NCBI GenBank assembly: GCA_035644155.1 | Contig: DASQPC010000017.1 | Span: 1-24,167 of the forward strand | From: DATIGJ01 sp035644155 | GTDB lineage: Bacteria > Patescibacteriota > Microgenomatia > Levybacterales > UBA12049 | Direction of reading: 5' to 3' | Length of the DNA stretch: 24,167 nucleotides | Shown here: in pieces, positions 8,215-15,235 of the stretch | How positions within the stretch are numbered: position 1 is the first letter of the stretch | Layout of the letters: every line of letters begins with the position of its first letter | Notes under the pieces: model-generated | What the model was told of the DNA's origin: nothing | What the model saw: only the letters and a program-made list of their open reading frames with translations | The model's database searches: none | Made by a program: the position numbers and the translations under genes

Positions 8215-8242
8215 TTGACAAACAATACAAGCAGAGTATATT
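8215..8242 (+). promoter_or_regulatory. Promoter of the membrane protein-kinase operon
   Basis: Perfect TTGACA at 8215-8220, a 16-nt spacer and TATATT at 8237-8242. ATG 8274 follows 31 nt later. The -35 overlaps a short dyad, TGTCA-TAT-TGACA (8208-8220). Confidence 0.55.
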
Positions 8243-8273
8243 TAATAATGGATACTATTTTTCAACAATAAAT

Positions 8274-9074
8274 ATGAGACTAAATCCAAAAAATTCTTTT
8301 CTTCTGGGGTGCTTAGTTATAATGTTTATCTTGTGGAGTGGATTATATCTATCAGGTGTCAAAAATCTTCAAGTTAACAAATTTTGGGGACTTTCGATAG
8401 ATCTTATTGCTCTCTTTGGCGGTATCTTAGGATTACTTACGGCAAAACATTGGGGTTATTTTAAAAGTGCTGTAGGAAAAGGAATCGTTTTTTTATCTTT
8501 AGGGATATTTACTTGGGCTGTAGGGAATTTTGTTTTTTCATATTATGTTTTTTTCTTAAATAGTAATATCCCCTATCCGTCTCTAGCAGATGTTTTTTTT
8601 ACTCTCGCATTACCTCTTTGGATCACTGGAATTATTTATTTATCTCAAGCTACTGGTGTTAAGTACGGTTTAAAAAGGAAGATAGGACAGTTATATTTAA
8701 TTGTCTTGCCAATAATTTCTATTGCTGTTTCATATTATTTATTAGTGAAAGTTGCTCGTGGCGGATCTATTACAGCTGGCGGTAATCTTTTAAAAGTGTT
8801 TTTTGATTTTGTCTACCCTATTGGGGATGTCATTATTATAACGATTGCATTTCTTGTGTATGGACTTTCTTTAAAATACCTTGGAGGTAAATATAAGTTA
8901 CCCATAATTATTGTTCTGTTTGGTTTTGTATTAATGTTTCTTGCAGATTTTTCATTTTCTTATACAACTACTTTGGGCACATACTATGGTGGACATCCTA
9001 TTGACCTCTTTTTTGTTGCAGCAATGTTTGCAATGGGGTTTGGTATTTCCAGTATGGATGCGAAAGACTCCTAA
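8274..9074 (+). CDS. Multipass membrane sensor-like protein, paralogue of the STAND membrane domain
   Basis: A 266-aa protein that is nearly all membrane, with about eight hydrophobic segments starting at residue 8. From residue 48 to 258 it aligns with the C-terminal part of the STAND protein: GGILGLLTAKHWGYFK against GGFVGLYIAKSWGFLK, PYPSLAD in both, and GGKYKLP against GGRYKLP. It also has YPIGDV after the fifth or sixth segment. From memory, PYPSLAD and YPxGD pairs occur in the membrane sensor regions of some bacterial diguanylate cyclases, which suggests a ligand- or membrane-sensing module. It precedes a 91-aa protein (11-nt gap) and a soluble histidine kinase, so it may supply the membrane sensing that the kinase lacks. 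No catalytic motif is seen. Confidence 0.8.
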   Translation: MRLNPKNSFLLGCLVIMFILWSGLYLSGVKNLQVNKFWGLSIDLIALFGGILGLLTAKHWGYFKSAVGKGIVFLSLGIFTWAVGNFVFSYYVFFLNSNIPYPSLADVFFTLALPLWITGIIYLSQATGVKYGLKRKIGQLYLIVLPIISIAVSYYLLVKVARGGSITAGGNLLKVFFDFVYPIGDVIIITIAFLVYGLSLKYLGGKYKLPIIIVLFGFVLMFLADFSFSYTTTLGTYYGGHPIDLFFVAAMFAMGFGISSMDAKDS

Positions 9075-9085
9075 CATACATTTTT

Positions 9086-9361
9086 ATGGATATATTTGCA
9101 CAAGTGGCGGAAAAAATTATTAAAAACCAAGAAGCGATTATTGGTCCTATTGCGTTAGAACAAGCAAAAAAGATTGCAGGACTTGAGGTTAGCAATTCCG
9201 GCAATGTCAAGATCAATGGTAACGAGAAAGGAGTCCTCACCGATTTGGTAAAACAATACGCAAAACTGTTTGGCCAGGCTTCAATTGAAGTTTGTAAAGA
9301 AGCAGTACGTGAGATAAAGACAAAAATTCCAAACAATGAACTCCCAGAGATCTTGAGATAG
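9086..9361 (+). CDS. Conserved-looking 91-aa protein of unknown function
   Basis: Small soluble protein, MDIFAQVAEKIIKNQEAI at the start, then GPIALEQAKKIAGLEV, a short central beta-like stretch (NVKING) and a helical second half (LTDLVKQYAKLFGQAS). I do not recognise a named domain. The balanced composition, the good start and a position 11 nt after one signalling gene and 50 nt before a histidine kinase argue that it is real and co-transcribed. It could be an adaptor between the membrane protein and the kinase, but nothing in the sequence proves that. Confidence 0.7.
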   Translation: MDIFAQVAEKIIKNQEAIIGPIALEQAKKIAGLEVSNSGNVKINGNEKGVLTDLVKQYAKLFGQASIEVCKEAVREIKTKIPNNELPEILR

Positions 9362-9411
9362 GATCTTTATAGTGCTACTCTATTGATAGAATAGTTTTTG
9401 TTAACTCATCC

Positions 9412-10857
9412 ATGTTCAAAAAATTTATCAGCCTATTATCTCCAAAAACAACTTCTCCATCCAACGATGCTGAACATATCAATCAAGAAATGTACAAAAA
9501 AGGTGCTGAACTTGCCGAACGCAATAAAACCCTCTCTCTTCTACAAAAAATCAATGAAATTATCCTCAACTCAATTACCCACGCCAATGAAATCGCCCAA
9601 CTTGTCACTTCTCTTTTAGTCAATGAAGCAGGTTTTGAAATCGTTGCCCTTTTTCTTCATGACAAAGAACAAAAAGTCCTCAAAAGAATTGCCTTTTCCG
9701 AAACATCCAAAAATATCTCAATCCCCTACCTCACAGAATTATCTCTCACTCAGACAGAAAATCTTCTCATTCAAGCAGTAAATGATTTAACCAAAAAATC
9801 CTCCACCACTTTGGAGAATGTTTTATTATCAAAAGAGATACTCGCCAATTCACCAATTCAGCAAGCGCTCCAACAAGTAAAATCAGTTTTTGTTTTTCCA
9901 CTGATCGTCCGGGGTGAGTTGATCGGTGTGATGGTTATCGCGCTGGCTGATGAAGAGCAAAAAATTTCTGAATATACCAGAGATCTTATTAATCGCCTTG
10001 TTGAGATTATTGGTATCGCGCTTGATAACAGTTTATTGTACAACGAAGTTCAATCACAAAATATAAGGCTTCAGGAATTAGATCGACTCAAAGATGAATT
10101 TGTCTCAGTTGCCTCGCACGAACTTCGTACTCCAATGACAGCGATCAAATCATATCTTTGGATGTCTCTTGATGGTCGCGGTGGAGAGCTGACCGAAAAA
10201 CAAAAATTTTATCTGCAACGTGCTTATAATTCCTCAGATCGGTTGATACGCCTCGTCAGTGACATGCTCAATGTTTCCCGCATCGACTCAGGACGGATTA
10301 CGATAGAAGTGGGAGCAGTTGCGATGGAGCAATTGGTGCAAGAAGTTTTTGATGAGGTGATGCCTCACGCTCAAGAGCTTGGTGTGATGCTGCAACTCAA
10401 TAAAGTTGAGTCTCTTCCTCCTGTGTTGGCTGATTCGGATAAGATTAAAGAAGTTCTTTTTAATCTGATTGGGAATTCTCTCAAGTTTACGCCAAAGGAT
10501 GGGACGGTAACTGTTTCTTTTGCCCAAAAGGGAGACATGGTCGAGACGACGGTGAAAGATACTGGGACTGGTATTGCTCCTGAGGATATCTCTAAGTTGT
10601 TCCAGAAGTTTGGTCTAGTTGCTGGTTCTTATATTTCTGATCGTTCAATTCAAGGTACAGGGCTTGGTCTCTATATTTCTCGTTCGATTATTCAGTTGCA
10701 TGGAGGGACTATCACTGTTGCATCAGAGGGCCGTGGTAAGGGTGCGATGTTTGTGTTTACACTTCCTGTCTATCATGAGGAAAGCGCAAGAAAAGTTGCG
10801 ACTAATGCTTCGGAGAAAGATGAACAAACAGTCGGCATCATCCACACGGAGATGTAG
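9412..10857 (+). CDS. Soluble GAF-domain sensor histidine kinase
   Basis: Two-component kinase of 481 aa. A short helical or coiled-coil stretch (residues 20-60) leads into a GAF domain (about 55-210, with VFPLIVRGELIGVMVIA as the core strand pair). HisKA follows, with the phosphoacceptor H236 in SVASHELRTPMTAIKSY. The HATPase_c domain has the N box NLIGNSLKF (355), G1 DTGTGI (383-388), the F box LFQKFG and G2 GTGLGLYIS. There is no signal peptide and no membrane helix, so it is cytoplasmic and would sense a small molecule by GAF or take its input from the membrane protein two genes upstream. No response regulator is adjacent; the partial one at 1-229 is the only one seen here. The 3' half looks richer in G+C than the 5' half. 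It ends with TAG. Confidence 0.93.
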   Translation: MFKKFISLLSPKTTSPSNDAEHINQEMYKKGAELAERNKTLSLLQKINEIILNSITHANEIAQLVTSLLVNEAGFEIVALFLHDKEQKVLKRIAFSETSKNISIPYLTELSLTQTENLLIQAVNDLTKKSSTTLENVLLSKEILANSPIQQALQQVKSVFVFPLIVRGELIGVMVIALADEEQKISEYTRDLINRLVEIIGIALDNSLLYNEVQSQNIRLQELDRLKDEFVSVASHELRTPMTAIKSYLWMSLDGRGGELTEKQKFYLQRAYNSSDRLIRLVSDMLNVSRIDSGRITIEVGAVAMEQLVQEVFDEVMPHAQELGVMLQLNKVESLPPVLADSDKIKEVLFNLIGNSLKFTPKDGTVTVSFAQKGDMVETTVKDTGTGIAPEDISKLFQKFGLVAGSYISDRSIQGTGLGLYISRSIIQLHGGTITVASEGRGKGAMFVFTLPVYHEESARKVATNASEKDEQTVGIIHTEM

Positions 10858-10870
10858 AGACGGCATGTAA

Positions 10871-10899
10871 TTGAACAAGTCTTCCTACTATTGTAAGAT
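10871..10899 (+). promoter_or_regulatory. Promoter of the truncated glycosyltransferase-like gene
   Basis: TTGAAC (10871-10876), a 17-nt spacer, TAAGAT (10894-10899), then exactly 6 nt to ATG 10906, so transcription would begin at or next to the start codon. Confidence 0.6.
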
Positions 10900-10905
10900 T
10901 GTTAT

Positions 10906-11175
10906 ATGTCCGAGCCAGAGCAGGAGTTTTCTTTCAAAAGTTTATTCTCCCCCTTAACAAATCTCAAAGCAATTCATATTATTGTTTTTTTCAATGCTCT
11001 TTCTAATGGATTTGTCTGGGATGACAAGACCTACATTATTTTAAATAATGATGTTCACTCTTTAAATATTCCTAAGTTAATAGGCAATAATATTTTTAAT
11101 CAATCACAACAATATCGACCTTTACTCTTTCGGGACATGTTCAAGATTCATCAGGAACTGCAATTACTGGTGTAA
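10906..11175 (+). pseudogene. N-terminal remnant of a membrane glycosyltransferase-like protein
   Basis: The first 75 or so residues resemble the start of large multipass glycosyltransferase or TMTC-like proteins: a hydrophobic helix (IHIIVFFNALSNGF), VWDDKTYIILNN, and QQYRPLLF, the usual order after the first membrane segment. Homology-like sequence stops at about 11123. The frame then runs through DNA that in another frame encodes a surface-protein repeat, and ends at TAA 11175. At 89 aa it is far too short to be functional, since such proteins normally exceed 400 aa. The promoter is intact, so the loss may be recent. It is best read as the upstream half of a deletion fusion. Confidence 0.7.
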
Positions 11176-11708
11176 CAGTAAGTGTTAATGATACTAATTT
11201 AGATAGTACGACAACAGACAGCTCAGGCGATTATACGCTTTTAATTTCTGGAGGAATCTGTAATGTCCAAATAACACCTCCTTCTGGAAGTAACTTTTTT
11301 TCAGCAGTTGCTCTCAGTCAAAATATTTCGATAAATACTACACTAAATTTTGTTCTTACTCCTGCTGGCATTGTTACATTGAGCGGTCATATCTATGATT
11401 CCCTTAATTCTGTCCCTAATCAAATAATTGATTTAAGAGCGTCTGGTAATATATTTCCAACAACTAATGACTATTTTCTTAGAAACAACTTTTTTCTAGC
11501 AACAACAATAGGAACGGAACCAAAGAAGACCATAGATATCCAATCAGGAGCAAAGTGCTCTCCTTTTAAACCTTTCGGCACCTGGACGGTTTTTCCCGGA
11601 GACCCACAGGCGAGTCTAACACAGACAACCTTTATCGAAAAAGATGGCAACAACGATCATATGCTGACGACTGGCGCACCTGTACGAGTTATCGCAAAAG
11701 TATTATAA
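11118..11708 (+). pseudogene. C-terminal remnant of a carboxypeptidase-regulatory/CNA-B-like surface protein
   Basis: Open frame from about 11100 to TAA 11708 with no start codon near its beginning. It opens with FTLSGHVQDSSGTAITGVTV and later DSSGDYTLLI, the pattern of a carboxypeptidase-regulatory-like (CNA-B-like) beta-sandwich. A second repeat start is at VTLSGHIYDSLNSVPNQII. The last 85 residues (from NIFPTTNDYF) are not recognised. It continues the upstream remnant in a different frame, so the product would be orphaned from any signal peptide. Intact members are secreted or cell-wall surface proteins. It is the downstream half of the scar. Internal reinitiation, for example at TTG 11379, is possible but unlikely to be useful. 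Confidence 0.65.
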
Positions 11709-11709
11709 T
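11704..11709 (+). promoter_or_regulatory. -10 hexamer of the C39-like peptidase gene
   Basis: Perfect TATAAT overlapping the stop of the preceding remnant and followed by exactly 6 nt before ATG 11716. This predicts a leaderless message. The -35 (TGTACG) is weak. Confidence 0.55.
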
Positions 11710-11715
11710 TTTTAC

Positions 11716-12369
11716 ATGATTCATTATAAGGTTCCTTTTTATGCCAATCTTGATAATACCCATTGTTATCAAGCAGCACTTCGTTCTGTTTTGAAATATT
11801 TTCTACCTGATAAAGAATACAGTTGGAAAGAGCTTGAAGAAATGACTGCAAAGAGAAAAGGTTTTTGGACTTGGCCGACGCAAGGTCTGATAAATCTATA
11901 TAAAATGGGATTCAAGGTTGTGAATATTGAAGATTTTGATGCTGAAGAATTTGTGCAAACAGGAGAAGACTATCTATTGAAAACCTATGGACATGAAATT
12001 GGCAAGCTTCAAATAGCAAATAGTGATATTCCTCAAGAGCAAAAACTCTATAAAGAATATCTTACATATCATAATTATCAAAGAAAACTACCCCAAATAG
12101 AGGATATCAAAGCATTACTCGACGATGGCTATTTAGTGATATGTAATATAAATGCACGAGCATTAAATAACAAAGATGGTTATGTAGGTCATTTTATTGT
12201 CATAGTTGGTTGTGATGAAAAGGACCTTTTTTTGCATGATCCTGGCTTGCCTCCTTTTGAAAATAGAAAAGTCACTTTTGATCATTTTACGAAAGCCTGG
12301 GCTTACCCAGATGATCGCGCAAAGAACCTCATAGGCGTTCGTTATTCACTGAAGCAGCATTATGAGTAA
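11716..12369 (+). CDS. C39-like cysteine peptidase domain protein
   Basis: A 217-aa protein with a papain-like, peptidase C39-like arrangement: a putative catalytic Cys17 in NTHCYQAALRSVL at the head of a helix, His159 in GYVGHFIVIVGCDEKD, and Asp175 in LFLHDPG. This Cys, then His-strand-strand, then HDPG order is typical of C39-like and related transglutaminase-fold peptidases. There is no signal peptide and no transporter fused to it, so it is not a bacteriocin exporter; an intracellular protease or peptide-bond hydrolase is likely. Its neighbours (a broken surface-protein gene and a Fic gene) give no pathway. The start is set by the TATAAT 6 nt upstream. Confidence 0.75.
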   Translation: MIHYKVPFYANLDNTHCYQAALRSVLKYFLPDKEYSWKELEEMTAKRKGFWTWPTQGLINLYKMGFKVVNIEDFDAEEFVQTGEDYLLKTYGHEIGKLQIANSDIPQEQKLYKEYLTYHNYQRKLPQIEDIKALLDDGYLVICNINARALNNKDGYVGHFIVIVGCDEKDLFLHDPGLPPFENRKVTFDHFTKAWAYPDDRAKNLIGVRYSLKQHYE

Positions 12370-12415
12370 TAAGAGCCCCTTTTACTTGAAATGATGCGAT
12401 GGAAGTACCAAATTT

Positions 12416-12437
12416 TTTATCATAACATAATGATAAA
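12416..12437. promoter_or_regulatory. AT-rich hairpin between the C39-like and Fic genes
   Basis: TTTATCAT (12416-12423) is the exact reverse complement of ATGATAAA (12430-12437) across a 6-nt loop. It lies 47 nt after the C39-like stop. It lacks a GC stem and a long T tract, so it is a poor intrinsic terminator; it may be an operator or an mRNA end structure. The rest of the 168-nt gap (12370-12537) holds only the Fic promoter and its 10-bp repeats. Confidence 0.4.
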
Positions 12438-12490
12438 TTTCAGTTGTTAAGTAAGCCCTTTTAAAGATGGAAGCTAAATACATCAAATTC

Positions 12491-12519
12491 TTGACTTACC
12501 TTATATAATCTTATACAAT
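12491..12519 (+). promoter_or_regulatory. Promoter of the Fic gene
   Basis: TTGACT (12491-12496), a 17-nt spacer and TACAAT (12514-12519). The predicted leader before ATG 12538 is about 11 nt with no Shine-Dalgarno sequence. Confidence 0.65.
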
Positions 12520-12529
12520 CTTATATATA
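12500..12529 (+). repeat. Three tandem 10-bp repeats over the Fic promoter
   Basis: The units cttatataat, cttatacaat and cttatatata follow one another with no gaps. The middle unit contains the -10 hexamer. One-turn spacing places all three on the same helix face. Confidence 0.6.
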
Positions 12530-12537
12530 TCAAATAT

Positions 12538-13593
12538 ATGGCAGATTTTGAAACAAGATTTAGTAATATTTCTCAGGAAATTTGGGTAAAGATAGCTCAA
12601 ATTGACGAATTAAAGGGCAGATGGGTTGCAGGATCGCAACTTAGTCCTCAAGCCTTGAGACGCTTAAAGCGTTATGTTTTGATTACTTCAACTGGAGCTT
12701 CAACTCGTATTGAAGGTTCTCAATTATCTGACGAAGATATTGAAAAAATGCTTCGTGATATTTCTATACAAAAATTTACCAATCGTGATGAGCAAGAAGT
12801 ACAAGGATATTATGAATTATTATTAAATGTTTTTGACAGTTGGGAAGAACAAGTATTTAATGAAGGGCTTATCAAACATTTTCATAAAGAGCTTCTTAAA
12901 TATGTTGAAAAAGATACACTTCATCGAGGCGATTATAAAAAGCAAGAAAACAAAGTAGAAATGATAGATGCAAAGGGGAAATCCGTCGGTACGCTTTTTG
13001 ATACTACTCTTGCCTATCTTACTCCGAAAGAAATGACAGAGCTTATTGAATGGACGAAGCAAGCACTAACTGAAAAGAGGTATCATCCTCTGCTTGTTGT
13101 TGGTAATTTCATAGTTGAGTTTTTGAATATTCATCCGTTTCAAGATGGTAATGGGAGATTATCTCGTGTCTTAACCAACTTACTGTTATTACAACAAGGA
13201 TATTTGTATATGCCTTATGTATCTCACGAGAAATTAATTGAAGAAAATAAACCAGATTATTATTTGGCTCTGAGGAAAAGCCAAAAAACATTCAAAACCG
13301 AAAAAGAAGATGTCACAACTTGGTTGGACTTTTTCCTTACTATTTTATTAAAACAATCTCAGATGGCTAATGGGTTATTAACAGCAGAAAATATCGAGAC
13401 CCTCCTGTCCCCCAAACAGTTAGCGGTGTGGGAATATTTACAAACTGTTGAGCAAGCTTCACCGCAAGAAATCGCTGCGAAAGCAGATGTTGCTCGTTCT
13501 ACGATAAATCAAGTACTGAATAAGCTATTAGAGCTGAAAAAGGTTGAGCGGCTGGGTGAAGGCGCCGGAATTCGATATAGAAAGTTGGTTTAG
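12538..13593 (+). CDS. Fic family protein (AMP-transferase type) with C-terminal winged helix
   Basis: Fic enzymes transfer AMP or other nucleotide parts to hydroxyl groups on target proteins. The core motif HPFQDGNGRLSR (199-210) matches HxFx(D/E)GNGRxxR completely, with catalytic His199, so the active site is intact. STRIEG (55-60) near the N-terminus matches the inhibitory (S/T)xxxE(G/N) helix motif, placing it among self-inhibited class II Fic proteins. Residues 290-351 look like a winged helix (SPKQLAVWEYL, then ARSTINQVLNKLLELKKVERLG), common in this Fic group and able to bind DNA. No antitoxin gene is needed or seen. The 10-bp repeats at its own promoter are a possible autoregulatory site. 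It is convergent with the next gene, with 21 nt between stops. Confidence 0.93.
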   Translation: MADFETRFSNISQEIWVKIAQIDELKGRWVAGSQLSPQALRRLKRYVLITSTGASTRIEGSQLSDEDIEKMLRDISIQKFTNRDEQEVQGYYELLLNVFDSWEEQVFNEGLIKHFHKELLKYVEKDTLHRGDYKKQENKVEMIDAKGKSVGTLFDTTLAYLTPKEMTELIEWTKQALTEKRYHPLLVVGNFIVEFLNIHPFQDGNGRLSRVLTNLLLLQQGYLYMPYVSHEKLIEENKPDYYLALRKSQKTFKTEKEDVTTWLDFFLTILLKQSQMANGLLTAENIETLLSPKQLAVWEYLQTVEQASPQEIAAKADVARSTINQVLNKLLELKKVERLGEGAGIRYRKLV

Positions 13594-13614
13594 AAAGCGT
13601 TTAAAAAACATCTG

Positions 13615-14241
13615 TTATTTTGTGAACTGTATTGTCTTTATCATTTGCTCAAATATATCTACTTTTGCTTGTACTATTTTTTCGTCTTTTGTATAGCCGC
13701 CAACATAAAAATTCACTACTGAACGAGTGCGGTTTTTATCGGTCAAAAAATAGTTAAGACTATCTTTGGAAAAGGGATTTTTGACACCATACGCATTATT
13801 GATATTTACCCACGAGACATCTTTGTATGATACTGTACATTGTGTGCCGCAATCCCCTTTTCGAAACGCTGAAAAACCATCTATACCAATCTTACCCGTA
13901 TCTGCGATATATAGAACTGGTATTTTACCTGGTAGCAGTTGATCTTTATCTTCTGCAAAAACAAATGCTGTTATTCTTCCTTCTGAGGTTTGTCTCGGAT
14001 CAAGAATGACGTTGATCGGGTGTTTCATCGTAAATTTGAGTTTTTTGTCTTCAAAGGTTTCCCAGGATGAGGTATTGATATTATTCTTTTGAGATAGCTT
14101 CACAAATACTGTTGGTGTTACGACTACTTCATTGGCATAGTTGTGTTTGGTGTTACTATTTTTTGAGGTAAAGAGTAATACAAGTCCAGTTATGATAAGG
14201 AGTGTTCCTCCAATAAGAATCGCATAAAGCCTAGTTTTCAT
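13615..14241 (-). CDS. Membrane-anchored extracytoplasmic protein of unknown function
   Basis: A 208-aa protein from ATG 14241; a TTG six bases further out is the only longer start. Residues 5-25 form one hydrophobic helix (LYAILIGGTLLIITGLVLLF) after MKTR, so it is an N-terminal anchor or uncleaved signal with the rest outside. The outer part begins WETFEDKKLKFTMKHP, a pattern common in lipoprotein-like or PsbP-like folds (tryptophan, then 'kF.mkhP'). It has two cysteines in GDCGTQC that could pair. No enzyme motif is seen. The gene stands alone, convergent with Fic. Its promoter carries a palindrome over the -10. Confidence 0.72.
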   Translation of the reverse strand: MKTRLYAILIGGTLLIITGLVLLFTSKNSNTKHNYANEVVVTPTVFVKLSQKNNINTSSWETFEDKKLKFTMKHPINVILDPRQTSEGRITAFVFAEDKDQLLPGKIPVLYIADTGKIGIDGFSAFRKGDCGTQCTVSYKDVSWVNINNAYGVKNPFSKDSLNYFLTDKNRTRSVVNFYVGGYTKDEKIVQAKVDIFEQMIKTIQFTK

Positions 14242-14242
14242 A

Positions 14243-14257
14243 TACAATATTATTGTA
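14243..14257 (-). promoter_or_regulatory. 15-bp palindrome covering the -10 of the 13615-14241 gene
   Basis: TACAATA-T-TATTGTA is a perfect inverted repeat with 7-bp arms. Its outer arm on the minus strand is the -10 hexamer TACAAT (14257-14252), 10 nt before ATG 14241. A repressor bound here would block the promoter. Confidence 0.45.
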
Positions 14258-14325
14258 GCACGAGAAGCATTTACTTAGCATCCTTATGTGCTGGTTCTTT
14301 ATTGTTAATTCACATTTCCAAATAG

Positions 14326-14493
14326 CTAGATTTTTATTGGTCTTAATCCCATATATGCAACATAGAGAGCGATACACCAAATAAATAATCCAATTGGAGT
14401 AATAGCATATTTAAAAAATTCTACTGCTGCAACCAACAAACTTGCTGTCAAGAGAGAAGTTGTAGATGCATTAGAGTAGTGTTTTGCTAAGTT
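14326..14493 (-). pseudogene. C-terminal remnant of a small membrane protein fused behind the orphan RHS core
   Basis: A minus-strand open frame ending at TAG 14328-14326, reading NLAKHYSNASTTSLLTAS and then a strongly hydrophobic stretch (FKYAITPIGLFIWCIALY) that ends GLRPIKI. It looks like one or two membrane helices at the end of a protein. It joins the RHS-core remnant in a different frame at about 14490, with no start codon of its own. Origin unknown. The remaining sequence to 14241 shows nothing else. Confidence 0.45.
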
Positions 14494-14890
14494 GCTTCCA
14501 ATACGGTACCTGATTGGTTAGTAACTACCGATGTTGAACCCAAATGATCATTATGGAAGTAGGTTCTGTTGCCTGAGTTGTCTTTTTTTGTAATTAATTG
14601 TGCATTGGCAAAATAGTAACTGGTACTCTCAGTTCCTCCACCATTAATGACTTTTGTTTTATAACTATCATTCCAAGAGTAAACAGTGTTGGCAAGACTA
14701 CCGTTGGTATAGTTTTTCTTCACCATTCTGTTGCCGTTGTAGTCATAGACATACTCTGCAAGAGTTGCACTATTACTTGCCAACTTCACTCTCTTTAACT
14801 GATTTGCCTCATTGTATTCATAGCATGTTGCCCCATCAGAAGTCATATTTCCATCAGCATCGTAGGTGTAGGGAATAGAAGGTTGTAACT
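14487..14890 (-). pseudogene. Orphan RHS-core remnant
   Basis: A minus-strand frame from about 14890 to TAG 14487 that encodes a second copy of the RHS core start: YTYDADGNMTSDGATCYEYN, then VYDYNGNRMVKKNYTNG, then FHNDHLGSTSVVTNQSGTV. It matches the main RHS gene at about 16645-17030 closely, but differs in a block (KLASNSATLAE against KRCSDGQVIAD), so it derives from a related allele rather than a simple recent copy. No start codon precedes the homology, the later core (TGQEHDSETGLDYY in the main gene) is missing, and the frame closes right after VLEAT. It is a non-functional recombination remnant of the RHS locus. Confidence 0.8.
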
Positions 14891-14922
14891 ATTAACAAAA
14901 AACACTTGAGGCAATGTGGTAA

Positions 14923-15231
14923 TTAGTCACCTATAAATTTTAAATATTCATGAATATCGACTTTTTCAAAAAAGTCAATTAATTCGTTAATCGTATTTGT
15001 TAATTCATCTTTATCCTTTTGTAATTTTTTCAAGTCTTCAACGACGAAGGGTATTTGTATACGGTTAAAAATGGTGTCACCATAAGGATCTATAGTAGCA
15101 ATCCAAGGGTATTTTTTTTGGTATTCATCAATTTCTTCCAAAATATTTACAACAGCTGCAAAATTTACATGAAAATTATTTAGTATTTCTCCTCGTTCAT
15201 TAACTTTTTCTATTCCTATATGTTGTGCCAT
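14923..15231 (-). CDS. Probable immunity protein of the displaced RHS tip
   Basis: A 102-aa soluble, acidic, mostly helical protein. Its centre, TIDPYGDTIFNRIQIPFV, and its end, EYLKFIGD, look like a family often met next to polymorphic toxin tips, recognised from memory. Its ATG (15231) follows the stop of the displaced toxin fragment (15238-15236) after 4 nt, the same geometry as the main RHS gene and its own immunity candidate (5 nt). It would bind and neutralise that toxin. The frame is intact although the toxin fragment is broken, as expected for a retained orphan immunity gene. Confidence 0.65.
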   Translation of the reverse strand: MAQHIGIEKVNERGEILNNFHVNFAAVVNILEEIDEYQKKYPWIATIDPYGDTIFNRIQIPFVVEDLKKLQKDKDELTNTINELIDFFEKVDIHEYLKFIGD

Positions 15232-15235
15232 ATAA

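Noticed and set aside
8208..8220. TGTCA-TAT-TGACA dyad as a third copy of the 28-bp element
   Set aside because: Only the pentamers match, the spacing differs, GGAAAGTTGAC is absent, and TTGACA is simply the -35 box.
13594..13614. Shared terminator between the convergent Fic and membrane-protein genes
   Set aside because: Only 21 nt lie between the stops and no stem-loop with a T tract is visible.
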